From assembly GCF_003326795.1 (NCBI RefSeq), contig NZ_JPWI01000009.1, positions 1-64,000 on the forward strand: 64,000 nucleotides of DNA, in the 5' to 3' direction. The translations under genes and the position numbers were made by a program. This stretch comes from Thalassospira profundimaris (GTDB taxonomy: Bacteria > Pseudomonadota > Alphaproteobacteria > Rhodospirillales > Thalassospiraceae). The notes beneath the pieces are model-generated. The model did no database searches, was not told where the DNA came from, and was given only the letters and a program-made list of their open reading frames with translations. Of this stretch, positions 61,697 to 64,000 are shown one piece after another (the first letter of the stretch is position 1; each line of letters starts with the position of its first letter).

Positions 61697-62236
61697 ATGT
61701 ATTCGGATAGAACCTTGCTTCCCAAAGAATGTCTGCGACTTTGTGCGCTTGGCACCCTTGCCCTTTCCGACAAACCGATCAGCTATGCTGATCTGGCCAA
61801 TTCGGTGCGCCATTTCATGTCCCACATCATGGGACCATCGCTTGATATGATGGGAAGCTCCCTTCAGCTTCTGAAACTTGAAGGTCTGGTCAAGGAAGAC
61901 ACATCCAACGGATCCTTTTCCGATGCACAACTGAGCCTGACACCGGCTGGCCATGAGAAATTCATCGAACTGATGCAAGGTAACCTGCGTGACACGTCGG
62001 GTGAACTTTCGCGTCTGATCATGGCGCTTAAAATGCGGTTCCTGCATCTGCTTGATGATGACATTCGCGCCGAACAGGTCGAGATCCTCCATGATGTCTG
62101 CGAGCTTGATCTGGACCGTGTTCTTGCCCTGCGCGAAGAACATGCCAGCGAAGCCGGAAACTTTGCCGGTTGGCTCGAAATGGAAGTAAAACGTCTCGAA
62201 CAAAAGCGCGACTGGCTTAAAAGCCTGTTGGCCTGA
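61697..62236 (+). CDS. PadR-like winged-helix regulator
   Basis: The 179-residue protein has an N-terminal winged helix (LCALGTLALSDKPISYADLANSVRHFMSHIMGPSLDMMGSSLQLLKLEGLVKED, then wing and LSLTPAGHEKFIELMQ) and a C-terminal helical half (LALREEHASEAGNFAGWLEMEVKRLEQKRDWLKSLL) like the dimerisation helices of PadR proteins. It may respond to aromatic or other small ligands; no target is evident. It is followed by a GNAT gene 72 bases downstream. Confidence 0.72.
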   Translation: MYSDRTLLPKECLRLCALGTLALSDKPISYADLANSVRHFMSHIMGPSLDMMGSSLQLLKLEGLVKEDTSNGSFSDAQLSLTPAGHEKFIELMQGNLRDTSGELSRLIMALKMRFLHLLDDDIRAEQVEILHDVCELDLDRVLALREEHASEAGNFAGWLEMEVKRLEQKRDWLKSLLA

Positions 62237-62308
62237 CGCATTTTCCCGTTATAGTCGTGATTGAAGGCCAGCAGGAAGCCGGTCTAACGTCACAGGCAGG
62301 GACGGAAA

Positions 62309-62815
62309 ATGTTGATACGTGAAGAAACCGAAGACGACTTCGCGGCAATTAATGCGCTGTTGGCCAGTGCATTTGAAACGGCCCCTCACAGCCAGCAAAC
62401 CGAACATCTGATTGTGGATGCTCTCAGACAAAGCGGTAAATTGACGCTTTCGCTAATTGCCGAAGAAGACAATGAGCTTGTCGGTTGCATTGCCTTTTCA
62501 CCTGTCCTGATCAATGGCAAGAAATCCGACTGGTACGGGCTTGGCCCGGTTGCAGTCACCCCGGATCGTCAGGGTATGGGCATCGGATCGGAACTGATCC
62601 AAAGTGGCATTCGCCATCTGCGCGCCAATGACGCGCGTGGCTGTGTGGTCCTTGGAGAGCCGAACTACTACAGCCGGTTCGGCTTTGCCACCCTGCCCGA
62701 TCTGAAACTTGAAGGCGTGCCCGATGAATATTTCATGGCGCGACCACTGGTCGATGAGATCCCCCAAGGGATGGTGGAGTACGACCCGGCATTTGCAATT
62801 GCCCCCAAAACATAA
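62309..62815 (+). CDS. GNAT-family N-acetyltransferase
   Basis: This 168-residue YhbS-like acetyltransferase starts MLIREETEDDFAAINALLASAF, has LSLIAEEDNELVGCIAFSPV, and the acetyl-CoA pyrophosphate loop GLGPVAVTPDRQGMGIGSELIQSG (about residues 77-100), then GCVVLGEPNYYSRFGF, a YhbS hallmark. The acceptor is unknown. A terminator follows. Confidence 0.92.
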   Translation: MLIREETEDDFAAINALLASAFETAPHSQQTEHLIVDALRQSGKLTLSLIAEEDNELVGCIAFSPVLINGKKSDWYGLGPVAVTPDRQGMGIGSELIQSGIRHLRANDARGCVVLGEPNYYSRFGFATLPDLKLEGVPDEYFMARPLVDEIPQGMVEYDPAFAIAPKT

Positions 62816-62838
62816 GGCAGCCACACCGGGCTGCCTTT
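62814..62838. terminator. Terminator between GNAT and SDR genes
   Basis: AAGGCAGCC and GGCTGCCTT flank an ACACCG loop, placed between two convergent genes. Confidence 0.82.
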
Positions 62839-62866
62839 CGCATTTGGCCGGATATCGGTGACATCA

Positions 62867-63610
62867 TCAGTAAAGATGCTGCCCGCCAGTCACAAAAATC
62901 TCGGTCCCGGTGACATAGCTGCTGTCATCGCCGACCAGATAATGAACCGCTGCTGCCACATCTTCGGGCGTGCCCATGCGGTTCATCGGGATACGTGGCA
63001 CCAGTGCCTCATATTCCGGGGAAATCATATCGGTCTTGATCTCGCCCGGTGCCACCGCGTTGACGCGCACCCCAAGCTCGGCAAATTCCACAGCCATTTC
63101 GCGCGTAAGCCCGGAAAGTGCCGCCTTTGATGTTGAATAGGCAGAGCCGGCAAACGGATGCACATAATGGCCTGCGATCGATGTGATGTTGCAAATCGCC
63201 CCTTTGCCGCGATGAAGTGCTGCGGCAAATCCACGCGACAGGGTCAGCGGGGTAAAGAAGTTCAGCTCAAACACATCGCGCCATGCTGCAATATCACCAT
63301 TCAAACAGCCCAGTCGTTCCTTGTAGGGTGTTTTGGGTGACACGCCGGCATTATTGACCAGTGCATGCAGCGGATCGTCACCAAGCACTTCATTGGCCTG
63401 CGCAATAAAAGTTTCGACATCTTCAGGTTTGGAAAGATCGGCACGGATATGAATACCCTGTGCCGGATCACGCGGACAGCTGGGCGGCGGCGCTTCGCGT
63501 GAACAACAAATCACCCGCCAGCCACGTTTGGCAAAATATCCAACAGTGACATGGCCGATGCCACGGCTGGCACCAGTCAGAACGACAGTTTTCGGGGCGC
63601 TAGTGGTCAT
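62867..63610 (-). CDS. SDR-family oxidoreductase
   Basis: This short-chain dehydrogenase/reductase of 247 residues has the cofactor loop TGASRGIG (12-19), NNAG at 86-89, Ser144 in NITSIAG, and the catalytic Tyr158-x3-Lys162 in YSTSK. An Arg in CCSREA after the second strand suggests NADPH preference. The C-terminal VTGTEIFVTGGQHLY matches FabG-like SDRs. The substrate is not known. It is a single gene divergent from the SRAP gene. Confidence 0.92.
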   Translation of the reverse strand: MTTSAPKTVVLTGASRGIGHVTVGYFAKRGWRVICCSREAPPPSCPRDPAQGIHIRADLSKPEDVETFIAQANEVLGDDPLHALVNNAGVSPKTPYKERLGCLNGDIAAWRDVFELNFFTPLTLSRGFAAALHRGKGAICNITSIAGHYVHPFAGSAYSTSKAALSGLTREMAVEFAELGVRVNAVAPGEIKTDMISPEYEALVPRIPMNRMGTPEDVAAAVHYLVGDDSSYVTGTEIFVTGGQHLY

Positions 63611-63811
63611 TTATCCTGCTCACTTCCAAGCTTGGGCATGCATCCATGCTTTTGATTGCCCTCTTATAGCATTCCGTTGCCAAACCCTTGAAGAAAAAGC
63701 CCGAAATCCGTCATTTTTTTGGCTGCATCAATTGCAAACCGAAACCATGCCTGTTTGGCATGTCTGGTGAAAATCGCTATGATCCGGGGACAATGCGAAC
63801 AAGGGACTCAA

Positions 63812-64000
63812 ATGTGCAGCCGATTTGATCTCAACAGTGATATCCGGGCATTTCAGGCTCAGCTTGCGCTGGATATGGAAAATATCCAGCGCATGGCAAT
63901 GGACGAGAATAATAACGCACTCTATGAGCAGGACAACGCATCAGACGATCTTGAAACCGCGTTCGACAGCCTGACCGGCACAAGACGACCAACCGACCCG
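63812..64000 (+). CDS. yedK: SOS response-associated peptidase (SRAP/YedK), N-terminal part
   Basis: The first 63 codons run off the right edge. The protein starts MCSRFDLNSDI: in SRAP/HMCES proteins, Cys2 (after removal of Met1) forms a covalent crosslink to abasic sites in single-stranded DNA, and the family begins MCGRF or close. The rest of the visible part (LYEQDNASDDLETAFDSLTGT) is acidic and differs from the usual early SRAP sequence, so this may be a divergent member. AAGGGA precedes ATG 63812. Confidence 0.65.
   Translation, partial: MCSRFDLNSDIRAFQAQLALDMENIQRMAMDENNNALYEQDNASDDLETAFDSLTGTRRPTDP

Noticed and set aside
1-64000. Insertion sequences, CRISPR arrays, prophage or integrase genes
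   Set aside because: No transposase, integrase, phage structural or cas genes and no regularly spaced repeats were seen on either strand.

Overview
The window looks like the chromosome of a marine alphaproteobacterium of the Rhodospirillales, most like Thalassospira. The grounds are the gene set and its style: 5-aminolevulinate synthase HemA of the C4 (Shemin) type, GapR, MmcB, an ELM1-like DUF1022 protein, a one-chain indolepyruvate ferredoxin oxidoreductase, and moderately GC-rich coding sequence. This placement is inference, since no search was run. No rRNA, tRNA, insertion sequence, prophage or CRISPR array was seen. Coding is dense on both strands and most transcription units end in clear rho-independent hairpins.

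Layout. 1-4.7 kb: the tail of a chemotaxis receptor, a YmdB-type phosphodiesterase, a 6S RNA, zapA and a DUF4164 coiled-coil gene, all divergent from transketolase. 4.7-10.5 kb: gapA, an AT-rich gene with a nucleoside deoxyribosyltransferase/TIR-like fold (probably acquired), a spermidine synthase-like gene, thiE, efp and a SuhB-type phosphatase. 10.8-14.4 kb: a three-gene envelope operon (secreted OmpA-like protein, MotA/TolQ-like channel, MotB-like protein with a long coiled coil). 14.5-21.7 kb: a BenE transporter, then a sulfide-detoxification block (Crp/Fnr regulator, Blh-type metallo-hydrolase, rhodanese-like/sulfide:quinone oxidoreductase fusion, SulP transporter) and a VOC protein. 22-28.5 kb: fused indolepyruvate ferredoxin oxidoreductase, mmcB, gapR, and a carboxylate-amine ligase coupled to an N-formylglutamate amidohydrolase.

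28.7-41 kb: a GntR/FCD regulator with glycerate 2-kinase and hydroxypyruvate isomerase (glyoxylate/hydroxypyruvate metabolism), LysR/azoreductase, HIT, hemN, aldo-keto reductase/MFS with LysR, an EamA exporter and an ELM1-like gene. 41-48 kb: a complete C4-dicarboxylate module, dctB-dctD followed by dctPQM, with a sigma-54 promoter and a palindromic activator site in front of dctP. 48-64 kb: Bcr/CflA MFS, DinB, enoyl-CoA hydratase, a second SulP, an XRE regulator, pyrE, a VOC/GST pair divergent from a LysR gene, a lipoprotein, a universal stress protein, a class III aminotransferase, hemA, a PadR-like regulator, a GNAT enzyme, an SDR and the start of an SRAP/YedK gene.

Regulation is readable in several places. 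There are FNR/FixK-type boxes before both hemN and hemA, paired LysR boxes in two divergent regions, a TGGT-N3-ACCA site before the FCD regulator, a perfect inverted repeat before the sulfide operon, and a palindrome between the XRE gene and pyrE. The best candidates for new biology are the isolated deoxyribosyltransferase/TIR-like gene, the non-flagellar MotAB/OmpA operon, and the sulfide operon with its cysteine-bearing Crp/Fnr regulator.
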